DNA of 64,000 nucleotides from Magnetococcus sp. PR-3 (GTDB lineage Bacteria; Pseudomonadota; Magnetococcia; Magnetococcales; Magnetococcaceae). Made by a program: the position numbers and the translations under genes. Within the stretch, counting starts at the first letter, position 1. Each line of letters opens with the position of its first letter. Below are positions 19,444 to 28,750 of the stretch, in pieces. The notes below the pieces were generated by a model that was given only the letters and a program-made list of their open reading frames with translations, made no database searches and was not told where the DNA came from. The stretch spans positions 62,001 through 126,000 of the forward strand of contig NZ_JBAHUQ010000004.1 of assembly GCF_036689865.1 (NCBI RefSeq), written 5' to 3'.

Positions 19444-19959
19444 TTAGCTCTGTTCGTTGGGCAGCATGCCGCCACGCTTCATGAAAACTTCTCCGGTTTT
19501 GGTATCAAAGAGTAGGGTGCGGCTCTGGCTGCCACCGACATCTGAGCTCACCAGATGCAGGCCTTCAAGGTTAAGAATATCCATGGCTGTCTGTATGTTG
19601 CGCAACCCAACCGTAATTAAGCTGGGGCCTGCTTTTTTATCAAACATATTGGAGCCGCCAAAAAGTTTGGCCTCCACATTTTCATCCTTAAAGCCCATCT
19701 CACGGAACAGTCGGATCATAAAGGTCAGGGTACTATCCATGTAGTGGGTGTCGTCATCCCGAAGTAGGGTTGCGGCATCCAGATCATGCCCACAGTTGGG
19801 TAACCGTGCATGGCAGATGGCCCCCATGGGGCGAGGACCCTTATGGTAAAGCGTGACAGAGACACAAGAGCCAAGAATGGTACGTACTTTTGCATGGCGA
19901 AAGCCGATAAAGAGCTCTCCTGGGCCTAGATTCATATCGCTGGATGGGCGTTTTTGCAT
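19444..19959 (-). CDS. cheD: Chemoreceptor glutamine deamidase CheD
   Basis: CheD deamidates glutamines in chemoreceptors and is controlled by CheC. The 171-residue protein has the papain-like triad expected of the family: Thr27 and Cys32 in TILGSCVSVTLYH and His50 in GAICHARLP. The KLFGGSNMF motif also matches. It starts three bases after the upstream cheC stop codon, so the two are co-transcribed. A substrate could be the MCP at 58772, or receptors elsewhere. Confidence 0.95.
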   Translation of the reverse strand: MQKRPSSDMNLGPGELFIGFRHAKVRTILGSCVSVTLYHKGPRPMGAICHARLPNCGHDLDAATLLRDDDTHYMDSTLTFMIRLFREMGFKDENVEAKLFGGSNMFDKKAGPSLITVGLRNIQTAMDILNLEGLHLVSSDVGGSQSRTLLFDTKTGEVFMKRGGMLPNEQS

Positions 19960-19962
19960 GGG

Positions 19963-20589
19963 TTAGCCCTCGGCCCGAGCCAAAATGGTTTGGTACCGCT
20001 CGGTGAGATCCGGCAGTAAGGCGGCATCAAACAGCAGGTGGAGTTGGCCCTCCAGTTCAATGTTGGGCATGGTATACGCAATTTCCAAACAGAGACAGTT
20101 GTTGCTGGCTGGGCAGGCGAGCCCTTGGGCACCCAGGTCATGGTTCTCAAAACAGATACGTTCCTGGCGAACGGTTACCCCAAGCAGATCAGAGACACTC
20201 CCCATACAGGTTGAGACAAAAAGATCCATCACCGTACGGTAGACATCCCGGCTGGGTTCATCCAGCTCATGGGTGTTGGTCGCCTCACCATAGAGGCGGG
20301 CGATCAGCCGGTTCACCCGTTCGGGGCTGGCCAGTAGGGTGACCATGGTGGGGATAGAGTGGTTACCGAAATCAATTTGATAGTGAAACGCCAGTTGAAC
20401 GGTAAAAGAGGACAGTTCTTCTGGGGTGTGGTGGGTTGCCGGTTGCTCTGGGCTGAGTAGCTTGGCATCTGAGATCTGAAAGAGAACTTCATCATCTACC
20501 ATGCGACTCAGGGTGTCAGCCGAGCGGCCAATGCCGATATTGAACAGCTCTTTTAGTAGATCCAGCTCAAAGGTCCAGGAGGTTGCCAT
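19963..20589 (-). CDS. cheC: CheC-like chemotaxis phosphatase/adaptor
   Basis: A CheC/CheX/FliY-fold protein of about 208 residues, directly upstream of cheD. The first CheC helix is ELDLLKELFNIGIGRSADTLSRM, with the Glu and Asn of the CheY-P phosphatase motif. The second repeat (TVMDLFVSTCMGSVSDLLG) keeps the helix shape but appears to lack the Glu/Asn pair. I chose the ATG at 20589 because MATSWTFELD begins the conserved domain; a reading to 20718 adds 43 residues without family likeness. Probable role: dephosphorylating CheY-P and gating CheD. Confidence 0.82.
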   Translation of the reverse strand: MATSWTFELDLLKELFNIGIGRSADTLSRMVDDEVLFQISDAKLLSPEQPATHHTPEELSSFTVQLAFHYQIDFGNHSIPTMVTLLASPERVNRLIARLYGEATNTHELDEPSRDVYRTVMDLFVSTCMGSVSDLLGVTVRQERICFENHDLGAQGLACPASNNCLCLEIAYTMPNIELEGQLHLLFDAALLPDLTERYQTILARAEG

Positions 20590-20981
20590 GGCCACCCTAT
20601 TTGGTTGTGTATCACCATTTATGTCGCGAAGAGAAACGATCTGTTCACCATGACATATTTTCAGGGGTGGGTTAAAGCCTCTTTTTAAGCAACGGGCCGG
20701 TTGGCGTGGTTTCTTCATCGCTTATGACAGGTTGGTTGCTAGGGTTGAAGAATGCAGCCAACCATGTGGTGTTGTCTCTCTCGTTCCTCTATTGAGGTGA
20801 GGGGGTAAACTCCACACTTTATTCTACAGTCTTGGTGGTGGGTAAAGTGCTATTCATAGAGATATAGAAGTGTTAGTCTTTTTGACAGGTTCTGTTGTAG
20901 ATAGGGCGGTTGTTGTTGGAGTAAAGCATCAAATACTTTGACGATTATGGCTATAAACTGCAAAAGGTATGTACGGAAAAA
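20590..20981. promoter_or_regulatory. Divergent control region with a ten-base-pair hairpin
   Basis: No supported gene between cheC (minus) and the YfiR-like gene (plus). GGTTGGTTGC (20730-20739) pairs with GCAGCCAACC (20754-20763), ten base pairs with one G-U, around a 14-base loop. It lies in the expected leader of cheC. No T tract follows, so termination is not indicated. Confidence 0.4.
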
Positions 20982-21614
20982 ATGAGGTCTGGTAATCCGC
21001 ATTCCAGCAGTATGGTGCTGGCCAAGCTGCGGCACGGTATGGGCCATATGTTGAAATGGTTCATACCGGTTTTGGTGCTCTTAGTGTGTGCCGAGGGTTC
21101 CATGGCCCGTGCCCGACCGTTAAGTAAAGCCAAGCAGGTCGAGTATAAAGTCAAAGCCGCTTATATCTATAATTTTCTTCGTTTTATTGACTTTCCCCAC
21201 GCCAGCCTTAAAAAAGATGCCGAGCAGATCCAGATCTGTTTAATCGGTACAGACCCTTTTGGGCGCATGATTGACCCCATTGAGCGGCATAAGGCCAAAG
21301 GTAAGGCACTGAAGGTGGTGCGTGCAGAGGACCTGCAGCATCTTCAGCGATGTTCTGTGGTCTTTGTGGGGCGTTCTGGCCAGTGGCCTTTGCAGCAGGC
21401 CCTTACCACATTACGTCATTCGGGCATTCTAACTGTGAGTGATCAGCCCCGTTTTGCCGCCCAGGGTGGGGTCATTGGTTTTATTATCAAACGGGATAAG
21501 GTGCGTCTGCAGGTTAATTTGGATTCCGCCCGGCGCGAAGGGCTGAAAATAAGCGCCAAATTGCTGGAAATTGCAGATATTGTACGTGACTCCAGATCGG
21601 GAGGGGCACCATGA
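20982..21614 (+). CDS. YfiR-like (DUF4154) periplasmic protein
   Basis: A 210-residue secreted protein with a hydrophobic export segment (about 23-43) and a DUF4154 domain: VKAAYIYNFLRFIDFP, LIGTDPFG, and a C-terminal VNLDSARREGLKISAKLLEIADIV helix are characteristic. In Pseudomonas, YfiR is a periplasmic repressor of the diguanylate cyclase YfiN. Here it overlaps the next gene, a CHASE8-type sensor kinase, by four bases, so it may regulate that kinase instead. Exact start is uncertain; Met23 is an alternative. Confidence 0.85.
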   Translation: MRSGNPHSSSMVLAKLRHGMGHMLKWFIPVLVLLVCAEGSMARARPLSKAKQVEYKVKAAYIYNFLRFIDFPHASLKKDAEQIQICLIGTDPFGRMIDPIERHKAKGKALKVVRAEDLQHLQRCSVVFVGRSGQWPLQQALTTLRHSGILTVSDQPRFAAQGGVIGFIIKRDKVRLQVNLDSARREGLKISAKLLEIADIVRDSRSGGAP

Positions 21615-23533
21615 AGTCGCTCTCTACCCTGCCGATTAAATGGAAGCTGGTGGTCATGATCATGGCCGTGTCCCTACTGGGCCTGCTTATTTCAGGTGCT
21701 GCTTTTGTTGTGTTAAACAAGCAGGCCGTTGATCGGGCTATGACCGAAGAGCTGCGGGTGTTGGCCAAGGTTATTGGGGATCGAAGTACCGCCGCACTTG
21801 CTTTTGATGATCAGCGCCTGGGCCAGGAGAATTTGGCCGCACTGAGTGCAGAAAGCGCCATCTTAAGTGCGTGTCTGTATGGTTCTGATCAACGGACCTT
21901 CGCCCACTACTATCGGGATGCGCAAAACGCACCACGCTGTAACACCCTCTCTACAGTTGCGGGTGTTCATCACACCGATGTGAGTATAGAGGTGGTGCTG
22001 CCCATTGAAGTAGAGGGCACCCCTGTTGGGCGTATCGCCATCTACTCAGGTCTACAAAAACTACATGGGCAGTTTTTAAATCTGCTGATTGCAGCAGCCA
22101 TTATTATTCTATTGACGGTTGTTGCGGCTTTTCCGCTCTCCTTTTTACTGCAAAGGTTGATTTCAGAACCGGCCTCCCAATTGGTGGATACCGCCAGCCG
22201 TATTGCCAAAGATCAAGATTACTCCTTACGGGTACCTCAACGTAGTGAAGATGAGTTTGGACGGTTGGCCGAAGCCTTTAACAGCATGGTGGCCACCATT
22301 GAAACTCAGGATCGCTCTTTGCGATTGGATCTGACCGAGCGCCAGCGTAATGAAAGAGAGCTACGGCACCTGCGTAATATGCTCTCTAACATTATTGACT
22401 CCATGCCCTCGATGTTGGTCGGGGTAGATCTGGAGGGTCGGGTTACCCAGTGGAACCATAAAGCGGCGGTGCTAACCGGGCGTCCCGCTGAGCAGGTGTT
22501 GGGTTTTCCCTTAAAAGAGGCTTTCCCGGAAATGATGGGAGAGTGGGATAAAATTAAACGGGCCATGGCGGAGAATGAGATTCAGAAGGACGCCAAGGTC
22601 GCTTGTCTCTTGGGCAAGGCACAACGTTTTTCCGATATTGTCATCTTTCCTTTGGTGGGGAGCCGTGTGCAGGGGGCGGTGATTCGGGTGGATGATGTGA
22701 CCGACCGGGTGCAGATTGAAGAGATGATGATCCAGTCGGAAAAAATGCTCTCAGTGGGTGGGCTGGCTGCTGGCATGGCCCATGAGATTAATAATCCTCT
22801 GGCCGGTATTCTGCAGAATATTCAGGTGATGGAACTACGGCTTAACCCGGACTCTCCTCGCAATCAAAAAGTGGCCGCCCAGTGTGGTTTGGAAATGGAC
22901 CCTCTAGACCACTACCTCAAGGAGCGTGGCGTGCCTGAAATGATGGCATCGGTGCTGGAGTCTGGTAAGCGGGCCGCCCGTATTGTGGAGAATATGCTCA
23001 GCTTTAGCCGCAAGAGTGAGTCTAGCTTTTATCCCCATAATTTGGCTGAACTGATGGACCAAACCATTGAGTTGGCGGCCAATGATTATGATCTGAAGAA
23101 GAAGTATGACTTCCGTAAAATTGAGATGGTCCGACACTATGCCGATGATCTGCCTGAGGTTCCCTGTGACGGCACTAAAATTCAGCAGGTGGTTTTGAAT
23201 CTGCTAAAAAATGGTGCCCAAGCCATGGCCATGGCCGGTACCACCCAGGCCCCCTGTTTTACCTTGCGCCTTTATACGGAGAATCAATCGGTCTGTATTG
23301 AGGTGGAGGATAATGGACCCGGGATGGAAGAGTCGGTACGCAGCCGGGTGTTTGAACCCTTTTATACCACCAAAGAGGTGGGCGTAGGGACGGGGCTAGG
23401 GCTGTCGGTCTCCTACTTTATTATCACCGAAAACCATGGTGGTAGTATGTCGGTTGAGTCGGTCAAAGGGCAGGGGTCCTGCTTTATTGTACGTCTTCCA
23501 CTGCCTGAGCCTGTGGGAGAGGGTGATGGATAA
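21611..23533 (+). CDS. Sensor histidine kinase with CHASE8-like, HAMP and PAS domains
   Basis: A 640-residue membrane kinase. TM1 (about 11-33), a periplasmic CHASE8-like region (about 35-150, FVVLNKQAVDRAM to IAIYSG), TM2 (about 156-178), HAMP (about 180-233), coiled coil, PAS (about 250-365), a dimerisation domain with His391 in GMAHEINNPLAGIL, and an HATPase with NLLKNGAQAM and GTGLGLSVSYFI. It lacks a receiver. The HEINNP type H-box is the NtrB-like class. It is translationally coupled to the YfiR-like gene before it and overlaps the receiver gene after it by eight bases. Confidence 0.92.
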   Translation: MKSLSTLPIKWKLVVMIMAVSLLGLLISGAAFVVLNKQAVDRAMTEELRVLAKVIGDRSTAALAFDDQRLGQENLAALSAESAILSACLYGSDQRTFAHYYRDAQNAPRCNTLSTVAGVHHTDVSIEVVLPIEVEGTPVGRIAIYSGLQKLHGQFLNLLIAAAIIILLTVVAAFPLSFLLQRLISEPASQLVDTASRIAKDQDYSLRVPQRSEDEFGRLAEAFNSMVATIETQDRSLRLDLTERQRNERELRHLRNMLSNIIDSMPSMLVGVDLEGRVTQWNHKAAVLTGRPAEQVLGFPLKEAFPEMMGEWDKIKRAMAENEIQKDAKVACLLGKAQRFSDIVIFPLVGSRVQGAVIRVDDVTDRVQIEEMMIQSEKMLSVGGLAAGMAHEINNPLAGILQNIQVMELRLNPDSPRNQKVAAQCGLEMDPLDHYLKERGVPEMMASVLESGKRAARIVENMLSFSRKSESSFYPHNLAELMDQTIELAANDYDLKKKYDFRKIEMVRHYADDLPEVPCDGTKIQQVVLNLLKNGAQAMAMAGTTQAPCFTLRLYTENQSVCIEVEDNGPGMEESVRSRVFEPFYTTKEVGVGTGLGLSVSYFIITENHGGSMSVESVKGQGSCFIVRLPLPEPVGEGDG

Positions 23534-23912
23534 ATGGGAAAATCGGCATGTGCTGGTGGTGGATGATGAAGCTTCTATCCGCTTTAGTTTGGCTGCCTTT
23601 CTTGAAGAGTATGATTTTCTGGTCACCACAGCACAGAGTGCTGAAGAGGCTTTGACCCTATGTGAAACCACACACTTTGCGGTGGCTGTGGTCGACCTGA
23701 GGTTGCCAGGGATCAATGGCGATCAGTTTATTATTCAGGCTCAAGAGCGCTGGCCCGTTATGCGGTTTATTATCCATACCGGTTCGGTGGATTATCAGCT
23801 TTCGGATGTCTTGCAGGGATTGGGCATGACCAAAAACCAGCTTTTTTTCAAGCCGCTTAATGATCTGCATGCCCTGGTTCAAGGGATTGAACCCTTATTG
23901 GAGAAGGCATAA
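23526..23912 (+). CDS. Single-domain response regulator
   Basis: A 128-residue stand-alone receiver. The acidic pocket is VVDDE near residue 10, the phospho-acceptor Asp57 is in VVDLRLPGING, and the Lys is in FFKPL. I place the start at the ATG at 23526, giving MDKWENRHVLVVDDE, rather than at 23436 well inside the kinase gene. It overlaps the kinase before and the hybrid kinase after (stop TAA shares a base with the next ATG), so all are one operon. It probably relays phosphate between the two kinases. Confidence 0.9.
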   Translation: MDKWENRHVLVVDDEASIRFSLAAFLEEYDFLVTTAQSAEEALTLCETTHFAVAVVDLRLPGINGDQFIIQAQERWPVMRFIIHTGSVDYQLSDVLQGLGMTKNQLFFKPLNDLHALVQGIEPLLEKA

Positions 23913-26437
23913 TGTCTCAGGAGCCTGAACAGGAACCTCTGGTTTTAACCATTGATGACGAAAAAGCGATTCGTATTAGCATTCGTATGTTCCTAGAAGA
24001 GTTTGGCTATCAGGTTATTGAGGCCACCAATGGCCAAGAGGGGTTGGAAGTTTTTGATCGCATGCAGCCGGATCTGGTGTTGGTGGACCTGCGTATGCCT
24101 GTGATGAATGGCTTACAGGTTTTGGCTGGTATACGGGAGCGTTCTCCCCAAACGCCTGTCGTGGTGATCTCAGGAACCGGTGCGGTGGGTGATGTGGTTG
24201 AAGCCTTAAGATTAGGGGCTTGGGACTACCTGCTTAAACCGATACAGGACATGATGGTTTTAGAACATACCGCCAGTACCGTTTTGGAGCGTGCGCGCCT
24301 GTTGCGGGAAAATCAGGAACATCACGCTCAGTTAAAGATAGAAGTTGCCCAACAGACCCAGGCGCTTAAAGCCGCCAATGACTCCCTAACCACACTCAAT
24401 CAGCGACTGCAGGCTGTGGTTAAGTCGGCACACACCCTTTCAGCCTGTGATACGGTTTCCCATTTTGGTCAGCAAATGTTGATGGAGTTTAGTCAGCATA
24501 TGCAGGTTAAAGGGGGGAGCTTTTATCGCATGAACGGGGATCAGTTGGTACGGGTGGCGGTGTTGGATGGCGCACATGCCCCCTCCAACCTACCCATGCC
24601 TAAGGGTAGAGATACGGTTTTTGGTCAGGCTTTATATGAGAAGCAGCCGGTTTTAATGGCCGATATCGGCCAACATCCGCAGGTAACAGGTAGTGGTTGG
24701 GCGGGATATGTCAACGGCTCTCTATTGGTTTTTCCGCTGCTTAATCGCAGCCATGAGGTGGTTGGTCTGGTCGCACTGCATGACAAAATAGATGCCCCAT
24801 TTATCTCACAGGATATGGAGGTTGGATTATTGTTGGCCTCCTACAGTTGTGAGGTCATGCAGACCATCCGTCAGAAGGAGCAGGTGCAAGCCAGACAGCA
24901 GCAGTTTACCTCTCTAGCTGAAGCAGCCCAGGATGCCATTATCACGACCGATGATCAGGGGTTGATCACATTTTGGAACCGAGCGGCTCAAAATCTGTTT
25001 CATTATCGGGCTCAGGATGTTGTGGGGCAGCCTATTGAGCAACTGCTTGCAGCGGATCAGCAGGGGCATGCCAAGGCGCTGGCGGATGCCATTAACACAG
25101 CCCAAGGTGCCTTGTTGGACCATGTGGTTGAGATGCAAGGGGTGACAAAAATGGGGGTGGTTTTCCCCATGGCGCTCTCTCTGGCCACATGGTTGCAGGA
25201 GCAGCGTCGCTATTTCTCCGTCATGATCCGGGATATCACCCAGCGTAAACAGGCTGAAGAGAAATTATTGGCGGCTAAAGAGGCGGCAGATGCAGCCAAT
25301 GAGGCCAAAAGCCAATTTTTAGCCGTGATGAGCCATGAGATGCGCACACCCCTTAATGCGGTTTTGGGAATGGGCGAAATGCTGGCACAGAGTACGCTTA
25401 ACCCCAAGCAGCAGGAGTGGCTGAATATTCTGATTCGATCTGGCCAAGGTTTGCTGGCTCTGATTAGCGATATTCTGGATATGCGCACCATTGAAGCGGG
25501 TCGTATTACCCTAGATAGTCAGGGGGTTGTGCTTCAGCAGTTGGTTGATGAATCTCTGGAGGTCCAAGCGCATGGGGCTGGGGCTAAAGAGGTCGCTATA
25601 ACCTCTATGTTGGATCCCCCCCTGCCCAAAACCATTTGTTGTGATTCAAAGCGGTTACGCCAGATCTTACTGAACTTGCTCGGTAATGCCATTAAGTTTA
25701 CCGAGGCGGGGGGGACGGTTGCTTTATCTGTTAAGAACCAGGCCGGCTCAACCCTGCGTTTTGACGTGCAAGATAGTGGAATTGGTATTGCAGAAGAGCA
25801 GCAGAGTCAGATTTTCAACCCCTTTTTCCAGGTGGACAGCTCGATTACCCGCCAATATGGAGGGAGTGGTCTGGGTCTAGCCATTAGCCAGCAGTTGGTG
25901 CAGAGCATGGCGGGGCGCATCGGTGTGCAATCCACGCCGGGGGTGGGGAGTCAGTTTTGGTTTGAGATTCCGCTTCAAACACCCCCAGCAGGGCCTCAAC
26001 TGGAGCCTGAACATACCCGGAAAATCACGGAAGTGGTGGCGCCAAAAACAAATCCTCTGCCCGGTCGATCCATCTTAATCGCTGAAGATGCGGAAGATAA
26101 CCGTCTGCTTATCAAGGCATACTTTAAGGGCAGTGCGCATCAGATAACCCTTGTGGAGGATGGGCATGCGGCTTTTGAAGCATTTAAGCAGGCATCGTTT
26201 GATCTGGTCTTAATGGATATTCAAATGCCCGTCATGGACGGTTTGCAGGCCACGGAACAGATTCGTCATTGGGAGCAGCAGCAAGGGTGTGAGGCAACTC
26301 CCATTGTGGCGCTCACAGCGCATGCCATGCGTGGAGATGAACAACAGTCGTTATTGGCAGGGTGTGATGCCCATATTACCAAACCCATACGTAAGGCCAC
26401 ATTAATGCAAGTTGTTACCGAACAGTGTAAGGAATAA
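23912..26437 (+). CDS. Soluble hybrid kinase REC-GAF-PAS-HisKA-HATPase-REC
   Basis: An 841-residue cytoplasmic kinase with no transmembrane segment. Order: receiver with Asp59 in LVDLRMPVMNG, coiled coil (about 125-170), GAF-like domain (about 170-315), PAS (about 325-450), H-box with His475 in SHEMRTPLNAVLGM, HATPase (DSGIGIAEEQQSQIF; GSGLGLAISQQL) and a C-terminal receiver with Asp769 in LMDIQMPVMDG. An input receiver suggests it is controlled by an upstream kinase, such as the one encoded just before it. Fourth gene of the YfiR operon. Confidence 0.93.
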   Translation: MSQEPEQEPLVLTIDDEKAIRISIRMFLEEFGYQVIEATNGQEGLEVFDRMQPDLVLVDLRMPVMNGLQVLAGIRERSPQTPVVVISGTGAVGDVVEALRLGAWDYLLKPIQDMMVLEHTASTVLERARLLRENQEHHAQLKIEVAQQTQALKAANDSLTTLNQRLQAVVKSAHTLSACDTVSHFGQQMLMEFSQHMQVKGGSFYRMNGDQLVRVAVLDGAHAPSNLPMPKGRDTVFGQALYEKQPVLMADIGQHPQVTGSGWAGYVNGSLLVFPLLNRSHEVVGLVALHDKIDAPFISQDMEVGLLLASYSCEVMQTIRQKEQVQARQQQFTSLAEAAQDAIITTDDQGLITFWNRAAQNLFHYRAQDVVGQPIEQLLAADQQGHAKALADAINTAQGALLDHVVEMQGVTKMGVVFPMALSLATWLQEQRRYFSVMIRDITQRKQAEEKLLAAKEAADAANEAKSQFLAVMSHEMRTPLNAVLGMGEMLAQSTLNPKQQEWLNILIRSGQGLLALISDILDMRTIEAGRITLDSQGVVLQQLVDESLEVQAHGAGAKEVAITSMLDPPLPKTICCDSKRLRQILLNLLGNAIKFTEAGGTVALSVKNQAGSTLRFDVQDSGIGIAEEQQSQIFNPFFQVDSSITRQYGGSGLGLAISQQLVQSMAGRIGVQSTPGVGSQFWFEIPLQTPPAGPQLEPEHTRKITEVVAPKTNPLPGRSILIAEDAEDNRLLIKAYFKGSAHQITLVEDGHAAFEAFKQASFDLVLMDIQMPVMDGLQATEQIRHWEQQQGCEATPIVALTAHAMRGDEQQSLLAGCDAHITKPIRKATLMQVVTEQCKE

Positions 26438-26571
26438 GGTATGCCATATATCCGTATTAATTGATGTTAGTTAACTGCTTGTGCGTTCTGAAAAAAATTG
26501 ATTTTCACCAATGATTTGTGTGGTATAGTGGAGTCTACCTAGCGTGTTGTAATCTATGGGAGAGGGCTTTC

Positions 26572-28731
26572 ATGGTGAGGCGCACCATCATACGGAGTAC
26601 GGCAGCTGTCCTATTTATGGGATACTCCTCTGTACTGTTGGCATCACCAGCCCAGGAGGAGTTTGATCCTTTTGCACTCTCCCTCTCCGAACTGGCGGAT
26701 GTGGCCATTGTGACCATTGCCACAGGTCTGCCGACGGCGTTGGCCGAATCCCCCGCTGTAACCAGTATTATTACTGCCGAAGAGATCCAGGCTATGGGGG
26801 CGACCCATCTGGATGAAGTGCTCGAACGTATTCCAGGTCTGCATGTTGCCCCCTCAGACGTACTGCTTAGCCCCCTTTACTCTTTCCGGGGTATCCATAC
26901 CGATCAGAACCCGCAAGTCTTAATGTTGGTGGATGGGCGTAAAGTTCACAACACCAGTAACGATGCCCGACCCCGGCAATTTAAACTGCCTATTACGATG
27001 ATCTCACGTATTGAGGTGATCCGTGGGCCGGGTTCTGCGGTGTATGGGGCCGACGCTTTTGCGGGTGTGATCAATATTATCACCAAAAGTCCGGAGGATG
27101 TTAAGGGCACACAGTATGGTATGCGCCTTGGCTCGTTCAAAACCCGTGAAGCCTGGTTACAGACCGGCGGTAAACTGGCAGGGTTTGCCACCGCATTGAC
27201 CATGGAGTGGCATGAGACCGCTGGGGACCGGGACCGTACCATCAGCAGTGATCTGCAAACAACCCTGGACGGTATCAATGGTAGCAATGCCTCTTTAGCA
27301 CCAGGTTCTCTGAACACCCGCTATCACCTTGCTAACATGCACCTGACCTTGCAAAAGGAGAATTGGGAACTCAAGCTGTGGCATTGGAAAAACTATGATG
27401 TCGGGACGGGCCAAGGTGTGGCCAAAGCGTTGGATCCTGAAGGCAGTTGGAACCAAAAACTGTTGCGGGCTAACTTAACCTACCAGAACAGCGATCTGTG
27501 GGATGATTGGGATCTCACGGCCCATTTGGATTTTCAATATTTTCGTGGTGAGGCCAAGCCCTGGATTCTTTTTCCAGCCGGTACCATCCTCGCCATTGGT
27601 ACCGATGGTAATGTTGGGGGTACAGCCCCAACCGGTTTGGTTACCTTTACCGATGGCTATATCGGCAACCCTGTGACAAAGCAGCGGGTTAGTAGCTTTG
27701 AAACCGTGGGTGTTTATAAGGGCTTTGATAACCACCGGGTTCGGCTGGCGGCAGGGTTGGAGTATCAGGACTCCAACCATTTTGCTACGCAGAACTTTGG
27801 TCCTGGTATTATCGACGGTACGGTTTCTCCCATCGATGGCACCCTGACAGCAGCCAATAGCAACAGTGTTTATCTGCCGGATGTCATACGCAAGGTGTGG
27901 CATGGCTCTGTTCAGGATGAGTGGGCCTTTACCAACGATTGGTCCCTGACCAGTGGTTTGCGCTTGGATTATATCTCCGATGTCGGGGCAACACTTAATC
28001 CACGAACCGCCTTGGTCTGGAAAACCCGGCCAGATCTAACCTCCAAACTGCTTTATGCGCATGCCTTCCGGGCGCCTTCCCTTAATGAGCTCTATACCAT
28101 GAACAATCCGGTCTCCATTGGTAATCCTTCGGTGGAGCCAGAGACCATTCGTACCTTGGAGCTGGCCTTTAACTATCAACCTACGCCTGCGTTGAGTATG
28201 GATTTGAACCTCTACGGGTATCGGGCTAAGGATTTGATTGAGCATGTACAGGATAGTGGTGCGACGACCAAGACCTATCAAAATGCGCGAGATCAGAATG
28301 GACATGGCCTGGAGTGGGAGGGCCGTTGGCAGCTGCGGGAAGATTTTCAACTAACCGCGAACTATGCTTGGCAGCACTCGGAAGATGCACAGAGTGGGGC
28401 ACGCATTGCGGCAGCACCTGGTATGCAGGGGTTTGTTGGGGCGACATGGGATTTTAAAACCCATTGGAAGCTCTATACCGAACTGCATTGGATTGGTGAT
28501 CGGGCCAGAGATACGGATGACAGCCGCCCAGAGATGAAAGATACACTCTTGGTCAACTTGGCATTAAAACGTGTCAAGATTATGAAAGCTTTGGATTTTG
28601 GCTTGTTGATCCGCAATGTATTTAACCATCGCTACTATGAACCCAGCGATGGTGTGATTGCCGATGATTATCCCATGCCTAGTCGAAGTATTATGTTGGA
28701 ACTGAAGTATCATTGGGACGCCAGCCAATAG
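26572..28731 (+). CDS. TonB-dependent outer membrane receptor
   Basis: A 719-residue outer membrane receptor. From the ATG at 26572 (GGGAGAGG seven bases upstream) it has a signal peptide ending near LLASPAQ, a plug domain (VTSIITAEEIQAMGATHLDEVLERIPGLHV; VMLVDGRKVH; RIEVIRGPGSAVYGADAFAGVINIIT) and a beta-barrel ending in aromatic-alternating strands. The plug resembles those of vitamin B12 and colicin I receptors. The last residues (HWDASQ) lack the usual terminal aromatic. Neighbouring genes are sensors, so the imported ligand may also be the signal. Confidence 0.93.
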   Translation: MVRRTIIRSTAAVLFMGYSSVLLASPAQEEFDPFALSLSELADVAIVTIATGLPTALAESPAVTSIITAEEIQAMGATHLDEVLERIPGLHVAPSDVLLSPLYSFRGIHTDQNPQVLMLVDGRKVHNTSNDARPRQFKLPITMISRIEVIRGPGSAVYGADAFAGVINIITKSPEDVKGTQYGMRLGSFKTREAWLQTGGKLAGFATALTMEWHETAGDRDRTISSDLQTTLDGINGSNASLAPGSLNTRYHLANMHLTLQKENWELKLWHWKNYDVGTGQGVAKALDPEGSWNQKLLRANLTYQNSDLWDDWDLTAHLDFQYFRGEAKPWILFPAGTILAIGTDGNVGGTAPTGLVTFTDGYIGNPVTKQRVSSFETVGVYKGFDNHRVRLAAGLEYQDSNHFATQNFGPGIIDGTVSPIDGTLTAANSNSVYLPDVIRKVWHGSVQDEWAFTNDWSLTSGLRLDYISDVGATLNPRTALVWKTRPDLTSKLLYAHAFRAPSLNELYTMNNPVSIGNPSVEPETIRTLELAFNYQPTPALSMDLNLYGYRAKDLIEHVQDSGATTKTYQNARDQNGHGLEWEGRWQLREDFQLTANYAWQHSEDAQSGARIAAAPGMQGFVGATWDFKTHWKLYTELHWIGDRARDTDDSRPEMKDTLLVNLALKRVKIMKALDFGLLIRNVFNHRYYEPSDGVIADDYPMPSRSIMLELKYHWDASQ

Positions 28732-28750
28732 AGAGGGCTCGACCCTTGTT

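Noticed and set aside
20850-21047. 65-codon minus-strand frame opposite the YfiR-like start
   Set aside because: No domain, no ribosome site; likely a shadow.
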